Part shown: positions 26,656 to 35,582 of the stretch, piece after piece
Numbering within the stretch: position 1 is the stretch's first letter
Layout of the letters: each line of letters opens with the position of its first letter
Assembly (NCBI GenBank): GCA_038147495.1
Contig: JAYQTT010000017.1
Location: forward strand, 1-61,922
Direction: 5' to 3'
Length of the DNA: 61,922 nt
Source: MED-G116 sp038147495
GTDB lineage: Bacteria; Pseudomonadota; Alphaproteobacteria; Puniceispirillales; Puniceispirillaceae
Translations under genes and position numbers: made by a program
Notes under the pieces: model-generated
The model's input: the letters and a program-made list of their open reading frames with translations, nothing else
Database searches by the model: none
What the model was told of the DNA's origin: nothing

Positions 26656-27585
26656 CTAGTCCGGTAAGCCAACGCCAAAGATCCAGCCTTCGGACAGGAT
26701 CGCAGGGCGGTGTTCAACCGGCACATCCCAACAGCCATTCCGTTGGGCAAAATGGCGCAGTGCTGCAGCCGAGATCATCGCATCGGCCTCATCAGCATCC
26801 TTGCCAAGTGGAACAAAATTGTCGTCCACCCCGCGACTGCCATAGGCTGCCAGTGCCGCTGACAGAAATTCGGGGTTGGCCGCCGCCCCCCGCGCCGGAT
26901 TAAAGCCAGACATATGAAAATAAAGGCTTGGAAAAATTTCAACAAGAATGAGCCCAAGGTCATGCCAGTTTTCAGGCCCCACATGATCAAATGGCCAAAT
27001 CGCAACGCGATCGCCAAGGCTGTGTTTGAGACGATGCAACAACCGCATACCGGCCATTGACCCGGTTGCTACATTATCCGCGCCTATTGCTTTGAATGTT
27101 GGTGACGGACTGCGTCCACTGGAACGGGCGACGATTTCGGCCTGCCGTCGCCGACTGGCATATTTTGATGCAGCGTGATTATGGGGCGAGAGATAATAGT
27201 CGGACCATGGCGTGGTCGAAAACATCGCCCCTCCATAGAGATGCGGGTCATCCTTGCAGACAGTTTCAATCAAACGCCACAGCGCAGACGGCGATTGCGG
27301 CTGATCACCACCGTCAAGACCGGGAAAATAGGCCTGCTGATCAACAAAAGGATGGGCAAAGGCAAAATCAATACCCACCAGAACAGGGCCATCCGAGGCG
27401 CGCGCCAGCGCCAATTCCTCAAGCAGTACAGCAACATCTTCACGCCCCCACGCCTGACCATTCGGGCAGTTCATCCGGGCTGGTGTCACATCACCTGCTT
27501 CGGCAAGCGTAACCTGAATCCCCGGCTGGCGAGGCCCCTTTGCCCCCGACCAGTCAATGCCAATAAAGGCACGCGGCGTGTGCAT
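26656..27585 (-). CDS. RNase-H-fold protein (DUF429-like)
   Basis: 309 residues beginning MHTPRAFIGIDWSGAKG. The FIGIDWSGAKG start, with an aspartate on the first strand, and VLVGIDFAFAHPF are the acidic strand motifs of predicted RNase-H-fold nucleases of the DUF429 kind. A late DEADAMISAAALRHF supplies further acidic residues. No experimental role is known to me. The ATG at 27583-27585 overlaps the pgi stop (TGATG), so translation is coupled to phosphoglucose isomerase, an odd partner. Confidence 0.7.
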   Translation of the reverse strand: MHTPRAFIGIDWSGAKGPRQPGIQVTLAEAGDVTPARMNCPNGQAWGREDVAVLLEELALARASDGPVLVGIDFAFAHPFVDQQAYFPGLDGGDQPQSPSALWRLIETVCKDDPHLYGGAMFSTTPWSDYYLSPHNHAASKYASRRRQAEIVARSSGRSPSPTFKAIGADNVATGSMAGMRLLHRLKHSLGDRVAIWPFDHVGPENWHDLGLILVEIFPSLYFHMSGFNPARGAAANPEFLSAALAAYGSRGVDDNFVPLGKDADEADAMISAAALRHFAQRNGCWDVPVEHRPAILSEGWIFGVGLPD

Positions 27586-29123
27586 CAATTTTTGCCCGGC
27601 GCGCCTGCCATGATATCTGCCAACAGGTCGGCGGCGGTGGCGCTCAAATCATCGGCTTTTGCTTCGCCGGCTAGCACCGCAGAAAACCGGTTCGCCATGA
27701 CCTTGCCAAGTTCAACGCCCCACTGGTCAAAGCTGTTGACGTTCCACACAAATCCGCTGACCACGGTGATATGCTCGTAAAGGGCAAGCAATTGGCCCAG
27801 TACCGCAGGGGTTGTTGCCTCCCAAGTGATCAGGCTTGACGGCCGACCACCGGCAAAATGCCGGTGCGGCTCTGCCTTGTTTTCACTGCCAACGGCCAGA
27901 GCCTCGGCCTGTGCCAGCGCATTCGCGACCAGAATTCTGTGACTGGAATCCCAATCCCCATCCAATGTCATTCCGCTTGCCTTCAGCGGCACCAGAATAT
28001 CAAGCGGGACGATATCGGTTCCCTGATGCAACGCCTGAAAGAATGAATGTTGGCATCCGGTACCGGCTTCACCCCAGATAACCGGCGTGGTGGCATAGGT
28101 GATCACCTTGCCATCGCGGTCGACTGATTTGCCGTTTGATTCCATTTCCAATTGCTGTGCCCAGGCCGGTAGCAAGGCAAGGCGCTGGTCGTAAGGCATG
28201 AGGCCATGCGTTGGACAGGAGAGACAATTGCGGTTCCACACGCGCAACAAGCCCATGATCACCGGCACATTGCTGGCCAGCGGCATGGTTTTGAAATGGT
28301 CATCAAGACGGGCCGCCCCGGCCAACATCTCGGCAAAGCGTTTTGGCCCGATATCAATCATCACCGGCAGGCCAACCGCCGACCACAGCGAATAACGGCC
28401 ACCAACCCCCTCATCAAAATCAAAAATCTGGCGCGCATCAACGCCCCAGGCCCGCGCCCTTTCGGGTGCTGCCGTAACCGCAACAAGCCGACTGGCAAGT
28501 GCGCCCGGCGCGGGATGATCACCAAGCCATTGTCTGGCCAGCGCGGCGTTGCGCATGGTCTCGGCAGTGGTAAAGGTCTTTGATGTGACGATAACCAGCG
28601 TCTTGTCCGGCTGGCAGCGGCACAAAATGTCATGCAGATGGCTAGGATCCACGTTTGACACATAATGCAAATTCGGACCGGAACCATAATGGGCCAGTGC
28701 GGCACTAACCATCGCCGGACCCAGATCGGACCCGCCGATGCCAATATTGATTACATCGGTGATCGGCGCAGCGCGCACATTGTCGGCAAAGGCTGACAGT
28801 CGCGAAAACTCCTCTCCAGCAAGCCTTTCAGGCGTTCTTTGCGCCATATGCATGACAGGCCGATCTTCACTTTTGTTGATCCTCTCACCGGCAAAAAGAG
28901 CCTCAATTTTGCCAATGAGACCGGTTTCACCGGCAAGATCGAACAACCCCGCCAGAATATCCGGCGTGACCCTCTGGCGCGACATATCAACCCGCAAATC
29001 GGCGGCCTGATAGACCAGCGCACGCGATCTGTCTGCATCAGACAGCATGGCGGCGAGCGGTTTGTCGGCAATGTCTTGCGCAGCAGCCTGTAAGGCTTTG
29101 AAGGCTGGCAAATCGTTCAACAT
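27585..29123 (-). CDS. pgi: Glucose-6-phosphate isomerase
   Basis: Interconverts glucose-6-phosphate and fructose-6-phosphate. 512 residues. Signatures include INIGIGGSDLGPAMV, the SKTFTTAETM phosphate loop, GGRYSLWSAVGLP and the active-site region GTGCQHSFFQALHQGT, and the C-terminal VNSFDQWGVELGK. The ATG at 29121-29123 (MLNDLPAFK) has GGGAG upstream; a TTG five codons earlier is less likely. Divergent from the flavoprotein gene with 117 bp between them. Confidence 0.97.
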   Translation of the reverse strand: MLNDLPAFKALQAAAQDIADKPLAAMLSDADRSRALVYQAADLRVDMSRQRVTPDILAGLFDLAGETGLIGKIEALFAGERINKSEDRPVMHMAQRTPERLAGEEFSRLSAFADNVRAAPITDVINIGIGGSDLGPAMVSAALAHYGSGPNLHYVSNVDPSHLHDILCRCQPDKTLVIVTSKTFTTAETMRNAALARQWLGDHPAPGALASRLVAVTAAPERARAWGVDARQIFDFDEGVGGRYSLWSAVGLPVMIDIGPKRFAEMLAGAARLDDHFKTMPLASNVPVIMGLLRVWNRNCLSCPTHGLMPYDQRLALLPAWAQQLEMESNGKSVDRDGKVITYATTPVIWGEAGTGCQHSFFQALHQGTDIVPLDILVPLKASGMTLDGDWDSSHRILVANALAQAEALAVGSENKAEPHRHFAGGRPSSLITWEATTPAVLGQLLALYEHITVVSGFVWNVNSFDQWGVELGKVMANRFSAVLAGEAKADDLSATAADLLADIMAGAPGKN

Positions 29124-29240
29124 GAACAATTCTCCCAAGGTGAGACGTATCTGAATTATTTATCGCTAATACTGGAAAGCTTTCACAGGTCCCACAATAT
29201 AAACCGGCAATGGCATAAATCGCCAGTACGGAGTGCAAAA

Positions 29241-30224
29241 ATGACCACAGCCCCCGCCATTCCAGAGGCCGCAACCCAATCACATTATGATCTGGTTGTC
29301 ATTGGCGCAGGTGTTGCCGGCCTTGCCGCAGCACGGGGCGCCCAAGATTCTGGCCGCAGCGTTCTTGTCGTTGACAAGGGTCGCCGCATCGGGGGGCGCA
29401 TGGCGACACGCCGCGCCGGGGGCTTCACCTTCACCCATGGCGCACAATATTTAACCGCGCGCACACCGGAATTTAAGAGCGCGTGCGAAGCCGCTCTTGC
29501 GGATGGTTCTCTCGCCTCTTGGCAGTTCGGAACAAAGACAGCATTTATCGGAAGCCCAACAATGCGCGATTTCGCCGTGTTCCTTGGTCAGGGGCTGGAG
29601 ATTATTCAATCGGTTGAAATCAACCGTATCGATGCCAGCGGTGCGGCCATTCAACTTTTCACCGATCAGGGAATCTACGCCACGGCCGCGCACCTTATCG
29701 TCACCCCGCCTGCCCCACAAACTGCATCCTTGCTTGGCGGTATCGCGCCAGAATTGGCGGCCACGGCAGAAAGTGCCGAATATGCGCCCTGCTGGACGGC
29801 AATGTTTGGTTTTGAGAGCGGCGCAGACCTGCCAGCGAAAGATCAACCATTTCAATTTGAAAATCACCCTGTCGCGTGGGCAAATTTTGAAGCATGGCGC
29901 CCCGGCGCGCAGGCAGACAATCACGCTCTTGTCGTGCAGGCATCTGCTGACTGGAGCCGCGAACATCTGGAAGATGACAGCCAAGACGTATCGACAGCGC
30001 TTTTCGCCGCGCTGGCAGACGCGTTGCACACACCGCTTGCAAAGCCAGTATTCGCCTCGAGCCACCGCTGGCGATATGCCAAGATCGTAAAGTCTGCCAA
30101 TCCAGACGCACCACGAAAATCAGCCTGTGGCCGCATCGCGGTCGCCGGTGATTGGCTTGGCGCCGCCAGAATCGAAACCGCATATTTGACCGGCCTTGAA
30201 GCCGCCAACATGCTTTTCCGATAG
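29241..30224 (+). CDS. Renalase-like FAD/NAD(P)-dependent oxidoreductase
   Basis: 327-residue flavoprotein. The dinucleotide-binding motif VVIGAGVAGLAAARG is near residue 20, the FAD ribose glutamate/aspartate region is in VLVVDKGRRIGGRMATRR, and the C-terminal FAD motif is RIAVAGDWLG near residue 300. The spacing GRMATRR plus FTHGAQYLT follows bacterial renalases, which oxidise mis-reduced dihydropyridine nucleotides. The precise substrate is inferred. Divergent from pgi. Confidence 0.85.
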   Translation: MTTAPAIPEAATQSHYDLVVIGAGVAGLAAARGAQDSGRSVLVVDKGRRIGGRMATRRAGGFTFTHGAQYLTARTPEFKSACEAALADGSLASWQFGTKTAFIGSPTMRDFAVFLGQGLEIIQSVEINRIDASGAAIQLFTDQGIYATAAHLIVTPPAPQTASLLGGIAPELAATAESAEYAPCWTAMFGFESGADLPAKDQPFQFENHPVAWANFEAWRPGAQADNHALVVQASADWSREHLEDDSQDVSTALFAALADALHTPLAKPVFASSHRWRYAKIVKSANPDAPRKSACGRIAVAGDWLGAARIETAYLTGLEAANMLFR

Positions 30225-30318
30225 GCCAAACTGCCGGGCGATTATATGCGTGATCTTGAATGAAACCCCCACCACCCCTAATTTAATCCAGAAATCAGGA
30301 TGCAGAGAGGTAAACTCA

Positions 30319-30774
30319 ATGAACCGTAAAGCAAGAATTGCACTGGCACTTACAGTCACTTTTAGCGCCAGCATCGCTGGTATGGCGCAGCTCAGCGCGC
30401 ATGATGGCGCCACCGGTGTCGTCAAACAACGCATGGACGGTTTCAAAGCCTCGCAGCAAAACCTCAAGGCAATCTCGCAACTGATGCAAATGGAAGAATA
30501 TGCAGAGATTGCCGAAAGAGCGGACAAAATGCGGAGCTGGGGCGTTGCCATACCGGACGCCTTTCCAGCGGGAAGCGGCGGCGGTGTATCTGATGCACGG
30601 CCTGAAATCTGGGAAGATTTTGCTGGCTTCACGCTTGCGGCAAGCAATCATGTTGACGCGCTTGACGGATTGATCGGCGCGGCAAAAGCCGGGGATGCAA
30701 ACGCTGTTACAGCGGCATTCAAATCTGTTGTTGGCACGTGCAAGGCATGCCACATGAAATTCCGCAAAATGTAA
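30319..30774 (+). CDS. Cytochrome c' (periplasmic)
   Basis: Four-helix-bundle class II c-type cytochrome, 151 residues with an N-terminal signal sequence (about residues 1-27, ending near LSAHD). The haem is attached close to the C-terminus through CKACHMKFRK, as in all cytochromes c'. GAGAGG sits about 8 bases before the ATG at 30319; the open frame extends upstream without support. Family members bind NO and may protect against nitrosative stress or act as minor electron carriers. It follows the renalase-like gene by 94 bp and precedes an AEC permease. Confidence 0.93.
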   Translation: MNRKARIALALTVTFSASIAGMAQLSAHDGATGVVKQRMDGFKASQQNLKAISQLMQMEEYAEIAERADKMRSWGVAIPDAFPAGSGGGVSDARPEIWEDFAGFTLAASNHVDALDGLIGAAKAGDANAVTAAFKSVVGTCKACHMKFRKM

Positions 30775-30915
30775 GATTTGGTGTTTGCGGCGGGATCGAC
30801 ACCGCCGCAACCTGCATCTGACTGTCTGATCATCGGATGACAACAAAACTGTCGCTGACGGCGATGGCTGTGCTATCACTCCTGTGTTTCGAGTTTCAGC
30901 GTTGTCAGAATTTTT

Positions 30916-31851
30916 ATGTCAGTCGTTCTCTCTATTGCCGTTCCTTTCTTTGCCCTGATCTTTCTTGGCATGTTCACCCGTGCCATCGGGTTTTTGGAGA
31001 GATCTGACGCGCGCACCCTCTCCAAATTCGCCTTCTATGTTGCCGTGCCGCCAATGCTGTTCGTCAATCTGGCCGATAAAGAGCCAACGGCAATGTTGAA
31101 CTGGGGGTTTATCTGGCGATTTGAACTAGCCACCTTATGCGTCTTTTTGCTGGCATCGTTTCTGGCGGCAAAACTGTTCAAATTGACACGCAGTGAATAC
31201 GGCATTTTTGGGCTGAATGCGGCATACCCGAATTATGGTTATATGGGCATCCCGCTTGGCATATTGACCTTTGGCGACGAGGCGGCGGTGCCGCTGGCGG
31301 TGATCCTGTTTGTCGACAGCATCATATTGTTTGGCCTCACCGCATTTTTCGTATCAAACAAAGGCGAAAGCCCGATCCGCAATTTTGCCAATGCACTCGT
31401 CACAATGACGAAAAACCCCTTTTTGCTGGCCATCGCCGCCAGCATCGCCTTTTCGGCTTCGGGCGTTACCATGCCTTTGCTGATTGATCGGACGTTGAAC
31501 ATTTTGGCGAATGCGGCAACGCCGGTGGCGCTATTTGCGTTGGGTGTTACGGTTTTTGGCCAAAAGGTGCGATCAGCAATCGGCGAGATATCTGTTATTG
31601 CCCTCTTCCGTCTTTTTGCACATCCGTTCCTTATCGCATGTCTCTTTCTGGCCTTGCCCGGGGTCGACCCCCTTTGGGTCAAGGTGGCAATTACGTCTGC
31701 GTGCCTTCCGGTTGCCGCCAATGTTTTCGTTGTTGCTGATAATTATGGGGCTTATGGCGTTCGGTCCGCCACCGCGACCTTGGTTACCACGGTCATTGCC
31801 AGTGTGACGGTGCCGATTTATCTGTATTGGGTTTTGAGCCTTCCCGGATAA
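30916..31851 (+). CDS. AEC family permease
   Basis: Inner-membrane transporter of the auxin-efflux-carrier superfamily, 311 residues with about ten hydrophobic helices. The two halves show the characteristic conserved polar residues in NAAYPNYGYMGIPLGI and the later LPVAANVFVVADNYG. Bacterial relatives (MdcF, YfdV type) move small dicarboxylates or organic acids. It is upstream of a DUF1330 protein and an aconitase-X pair on the same strand, and may supply their substrate. Confidence 0.88.
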   Translation: MSVVLSIAVPFFALIFLGMFTRAIGFLERSDARTLSKFAFYVAVPPMLFVNLADKEPTAMLNWGFIWRFELATLCVFLLASFLAAKLFKLTRSEYGIFGLNAAYPNYGYMGIPLGILTFGDEAAVPLAVILFVDSIILFGLTAFFVSNKGESPIRNFANALVTMTKNPFLLAIAASIAFSASGVTMPLLIDRTLNILANAATPVALFALGVTVFGQKVRSAIGEISVIALFRLFAHPFLIACLFLALPGVDPLWVKVAITSACLPVAANVFVVADNYGAYGVRSATATLVTTVIASVTVPIYLYWVLSLPG

Positions 31852-31990
31852 TGGCCCAAAGAAGTTTTAGACGCCTTTAAGGTTGAAGTTTTGATTGCGC
31901 CAGAGCCAGCCGCCTGCCACTCTTGTTCTGCGCATGGTAATGACGGCCGAGCCGTAATTTCTGTTTGTTTTCAAATGAGGTTTACCAATC

Positions 31991-32281
31991 ATGAAAAAGG
32001 CCTATTGGATCACCTGCTATCGCAGCATCTCTGACCCTGACAAGCTTGCCGCCTATGCAGCACTGGCACTGCCGGCGATCGAAGCCGCGGGCGGCACCTT
32101 TCTGGCACGTGGCATGCCCTCCATAACAAAGGAGGAAGGCGAGGAAAATCGCACCGTTCTTGTCGAATTTCCGAACATCGATGTTGCTCGCGCCGCCTAT
32201 GACAGCCCCGGCTATAAGGAAGCGCTTGCAGCGCTTGGCGACAGTGCTGTGCGTGATATTCGTTTGATCGAGTCGGTCTGA
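31991..32281 (+). CDS. DUF1330 protein (first copy)
   Basis: 96 residues, MKKAYWITCYRSISDPDKLA onward, a ferredoxin-like alpha/beta fold dimer of the DUF1330 family. It is a clear paralogue of the protein at 36951-37241: both have SxxDxDKLAAYA, AAGGxxxxRGxP and YxxALAALxxxAxRDIRxxE. The function of the family is unknown. It lies 20 bp upstream of the aconitase-X large subunit gene and is probably in the same operon. Confidence 0.88.
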   Translation: MKKAYWITCYRSISDPDKLAAYAALALPAIEAAGGTFLARGMPSITKEEGEENRTVLVEFPNIDVARAAYDSPGYKEALAALGDSAVRDIRLIESV

Positions 32282-32301
32282 GACAACCCGGATAAAACAA
32301 G

Positions 32302-33528
32302 ATGCGCTTGACCACAGAAGAACAGGCGATGGCAGCCGGTGAAATGGGTTCGGCTCTGCAATGGGCGATTGACCACCAGATCAAGGTCGGCAGCTTCTTT
32401 GATGCTGAAGACATGGTGCCGGTAAGCCAGGCGCATATGATGGCTGACCCGGAATCCGTTGGCGACGCAGGCGTGGAATTCATGGAGTCGATTGCCGCTT
32501 CGAATTGCAATGTCGCCATCCCGATGATCACTGACCCGCGCGGGGTTGATCTGTCGCATTATCGCCCGCTTGGCCAGACCGAGGAGATGGCCACGCTGGA
32601 AAGGCGTTTCATCGCCGCCTGCGAGTCGATCGGCATTATGATGACAAACACCTGCATCAACTATCAGACGATAATGCCACCTGTGCGCGGTGAACATGTT
32701 GCCTATGGTGATACCGGCGTGGTGATCTACAGCAACAGCGTTTGCGGCGCACGCTCTAATTTCGAGGGTGGGCCGTCAGCGCTTGCCGCAGGCTTGACCG
32801 GCCGGACACCTCGCTATGGCCTGCATCTTGATGAAAAACGCATGGCCACGCGCCGCTACAGAATTTCCGATCAACCTGCTGAATTGACCGATTGGGGCGT
32901 GCTTGGTGCGGTGATCGGGCGCAAGGCTGGCTCTTACTGGGAAGTTCCAGTGATTGAAGGCATCGAAAACGCTCCAACCTCGGATGAAATCAAACATTTT
33001 GGGGCGGCAATGGCCAGCTATGGCTCAACGCCACTGTTTCATATCGTTGGCATCACGCCCGAGGCGCCGACCCTCGCCGCTGTCGATGGGCAAAAGCTTC
33101 CTGTTGAGGTCATCACAGATGAGGATATCGCCGCCTTGCGCGCCGGTTTTCCCGGACATGGTGACAAGCTTGATGTTGTCGTTTTGGCCGCGCCGCAATT
33201 GTCGATTGTTGAAATGCAAAGCGTTGCCAGTCTGTGCATGGGCCATCAGATGAAAACACCGCTGATCGTCTGTACGTCACCACAAGTTTATGGCGATGCC
33301 ACACGGATGGGTTTTGTTGAGACAATAGAGAGTGCCGGTGGCACGGTGCTTTGTGGCACCTGTTTCTACAATCAATATGCACGGGAAATTGGCGAGGCAA
33401 ATGGGTGGGTAAATCTACTCAGCAACTCAGCCAAAATCGTCAATATTCTTGGTGGCTATGGCTACAGGCCTGCCTTGGCCAGCATGCATGATTGCATCTC
33501 AGCGGCTATTTCAGGACGAATGATATGA
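32302..33528 (+). CDS. Aconitase X large (catalytic) subunit
   Basis: AcnX (DUF521) large subunit, 408 residues. Recognisable are TNTCINY, the conserved NSVCGARSNFEGG loop, and IVGITPEAPT and GTCFYNQYA near the C-terminus, with cysteines likely to bind the iron-sulfur cluster. Characterised family members dehydrate cis-3-hydroxy-L-proline in bacteria or mevalonate 5-phosphate in archaea. Neither pathway is encoded nearby, so the substrate here is open. Its stop overlaps the small-subunit ATG (ATGA), indicating coupled translation. Confidence 0.9.
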   Translation: MRLTTEEQAMAAGEMGSALQWAIDHQIKVGSFFDAEDMVPVSQAHMMADPESVGDAGVEFMESIAASNCNVAIPMITDPRGVDLSHYRPLGQTEEMATLERRFIAACESIGIMMTNTCINYQTIMPPVRGEHVAYGDTGVVIYSNSVCGARSNFEGGPSALAAGLTGRTPRYGLHLDEKRMATRRYRISDQPAELTDWGVLGAVIGRKAGSYWEVPVIEGIENAPTSDEIKHFGAAMASYGSTPLFHIVGITPEAPTLAAVDGQKLPVEVITDEDIAALRAGFPGHGDKLDVVVLAAPQLSIVEMQSVASLCMGHQMKTPLIVCTSPQVYGDATRMGFVETIESAGGTVLCGTCFYNQYAREIGEANGWVNLLSNSAKIVNILGGYGYRPALASMHDCISAAISGRMI

Positions 33529-33932
33529 CACGGCTTTTACGATGTCACGTTGGCGTTGGCCCATCTGTTACAGGCACAGCCCTTGTGGCCGATGACAATT
33601 TTTCTGCCCGCTATGACCTTGACCGGATCAACGGGATTTTTTCGCGTCCGCAACACAAGCTGCATGGCCAATCCTATGTGGATGTGATTCTGGTTCTGAA
33701 CACGGCTAAAGGTGGCGTTGCCAGCGCTTGGATGCTGCACGAAATGACAACCCGAAAACTTGCGCCAAAGGCTCTTGTTTTAAACAGCGCCAACACCATT
33801 CTGGTACAGGGTGCCGCACTGGCTAATTTAAGCATGGTGGACAGATTCGAGGACGGTGACATCACCAGCCTGGTCAAAACCGGCGAGACGGTGACAGTTG
33901 ACCCGGCGGCGGGCGAAATACGCATCAGCTGA
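33525..33932 (+). CDS. Aconitase X small (swivelling) subunit
   Basis: DUF126 protein of 135 residues starting MTRLLRCHVGVGPSVTGTAL. This is the swivelling domain that completes the aconitase-X active site. Signatures are GVGPSVTGTALVADD, the GRxSYVDV-like HGQSYVDVILVL, and LNSANTILVQGAALANL. The ATG at 33525 is inside the stop of the large subunit gene. In many bacteria the two subunits are fused; here they are separate. Confidence 0.9.
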   Translation: MTRLLRCHVGVGPSVTGTALVADDNFSARYDLDRINGIFSRPQHKLHGQSYVDVILVLNTAKGGVASAWMLHEMTTRKLAPKALVLNSANTILVQGAALANLSMVDRFEDGDITSLVKTGETVTVDPAAGEIRIS

Positions 33933-34095
33933 CCCACTTTTGGTTTAGCCGCTTAAATTATGCCGAGTTCAATTACGCCAAAATTGGCCCGAGATTTGCA
34001 GAGCATCTATTACTCAAAATATTGACTGCGTATTTGGCTTGATTGTATGGTCTGCGCGTTCATATTTAGTGCTTGAATTCGTTTTGGGGCTGAAA

Positions 34096-34773
34096 ATGCT
34101 TGTGGATATTGTTGAGGGCGACTCCTATTCCGAAGCCGCATCACACAGGATCAATGATTGCGTTGATGCATATCTTCCAAAATTGCTCGAAATTGGCTCA
34201 GTGAGGCAATACAGAACCTTGTTCTATGGTGAAAAAACCATGGTGCAGGAAAGTTTGCGCGTTGTCGCCGACTTTGCCTCAATCAAAATTGAGGTCGTCG
34301 GTGGGGCAAAGTTCATCGAAGTTACCGTTGCGATCCCCGACATCCTTGAGCGGGTCCTCGAAATATTTGGCGAGGCCAACCTTGAGATGCAGCGCGTTGA
34401 TGATGACCCGATCAGATATCGCGGCTCCATTCCAAAGCCTGATGAATCGGAAATGACAGTGATGCTGGACACTCTGGATCGTGCCGCCTCATCGGCGCTG
34501 TCATTGATCGGCAGTGTAAAAGGCGACACCCTGCAGCGGCTTCGGGCGGCCATGGACCGCGAATATATCGAACCGATTGACGCCAAGGCCGCAAGCGCGG
34601 CAATCACCAAGGTTCACCTTCAAGCCGCTGAAGTGATCAAGGTCTTGCGGCTGAAAAAACGCAAGGAACTACTTGGCAAGCGTTTCCAGTTTTCCAGCGA
34701 GGAAGAAGAAGATATCAACAGCCTTCTGGACGATCCGAAATATCAGGCCGTTGCCGTCTCCGAGTCTCTGTAA
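34096..34773 (+). CDS. Hypothetical protein, 225 aa
   Basis: I do not recognise a family. The product is soluble, MLVDIVEGDSYSEAASHRIN onward, with alternating helices and strands, no signal or membrane segment, and a charged C-terminus with SSEEEEDINSLLDDP. The ATG at 34096 has GGGGC about 7 bases upstream; an in-frame TTG at 34039 would add 19 hydrophobic residues and is less likely. It stands alone between the AcnX operon and a convergent secreted-protein gene. Confidence 0.7.
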   Translation: MLVDIVEGDSYSEAASHRINDCVDAYLPKLLEIGSVRQYRTLFYGEKTMVQESLRVVADFASIKIEVVGGAKFIEVTVAIPDILERVLEIFGEANLEMQRVDDDPIRYRGSIPKPDESEMTVMLDTLDRAASSALSLIGSVKGDTLQRLRAAMDREYIEPIDAKAASAAITKVHLQAAEVIKVLRLKKRKELLGKRFQFSSEEEEDINSLLDDPKYQAVAVSESL

Positions 34774-34814
34774 CCAGCCTCCTACCGAGATAAACGGCGG
34801 GATTGATCGTCCGC

Positions 34815-35252
34815 CTATTTGTATCGAACGCCAGTAACCTCGCAGCTGTGTGCACCAGAGAGCTTTTGCTTCTGGTCATCAATCATCTTCACCCAGATGT
34901 CGTAACCAACCTTTTGCGACATCTTGCCGGTAATTACCTGAAGCACCTTCTCGCATTGCCCCGCATCGCCTGCCTCAAGACCGGCAGCAGCTATGTTACA
35001 ATCGGCGTCAGAATTATTCACTATTTCACCCGCTTTATCGCGTACCAGCACCGACACGCCGCCAATTGTCCGGCGGCTGGTGTTCTTATACTGGAATTTC
35101 AGAACAAATGCCGTGAAGACGCCATTGGCATCATCACCAAATTGCGTGTCTACGCTGCAGGGAACGTTTTTCGTGTCATGGGCGATGGCGGACGCAATCG
35201 GCAGAACCGCCAAAAACAACAAAACGCAAAAGCGACGCATCATGATTTTCAT
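34815..35252 (-). CDS. Hypothetical secreted protein, 145 aa
   Basis: The N-terminus MKIMMRRFCVLLFLAVLPIA and the likely AIA cleavage site mark export. The mature part has an even number of cysteines (CSVD, DCNIA, QCEKV, SCEVT), consistent with two disulfides, and a beta-rich stretch VFTAFVLKFQYKNTSRRTI that resembles an immunoglobulin-like or FxLYD fold. Family not recognised. Convergent with the gene at 34096. Confidence 0.7.
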   Translation of the reverse strand: MKIMMRRFCVLLFLAVLPIASAIAHDTKNVPCSVDTQFGDDANGVFTAFVLKFQYKNTSRRTIGGVSVLVRDKAGEIVNNSDADCNIAAAGLEAGDAGQCEKVLQVITGKMSQKVGYDIWVKMIDDQKQKLSGAHSCEVTGVRYK

Positions 35253-35582
35253 TATCTATATCCCAAAAGAATTGACGCAAATGATGCCTTTTCAGCATAG
35301 GCATAAACCCCAATTCATGCAAAGTGCCGACCCAGCAGTCGATGTCAAAATGGTCAAAAAACATAACCAACACCCAGATTCTGGCTAATTTCACGTCCAT
35401 TTTTCACAGTGGCGGATAAAATTTCCGGCCAAACACAGGTGGAGGCCATAAAAAGCGAAAAAAAATCGTCAAATCTTTGGAAAACTGGCTTGTGGATTAT
35501 TACATAACGGGTCAAGCCGTCGTTATGACAACGGAAAATTGAAGTCAAAGAGTATCCTCGAGCAGGCCGCGGAACAGAATAA
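35253..35582. other. 330-bp AT-rich intergenic stretch
   Basis: Lies between two divergent genes, a secreted protein (minus) and a tail-anchored protein (plus). It is AT-rich with several poly-A tracts (for example 35456-35467) and no conserved open frame, hairpin terminator or recognisable operator. Probably only promoters. A 108-residue frame on the minus strand (35354-35680) overlaps the next gene and looks like a shadow. Confidence 0.5.

Noticed and set aside
34039..34095. TTG start extending the 34096 gene by 19 residues
   Set aside because: The added residues are hydrophobic, the TTG has no ribosome-binding site and the ATG at 34096 does.
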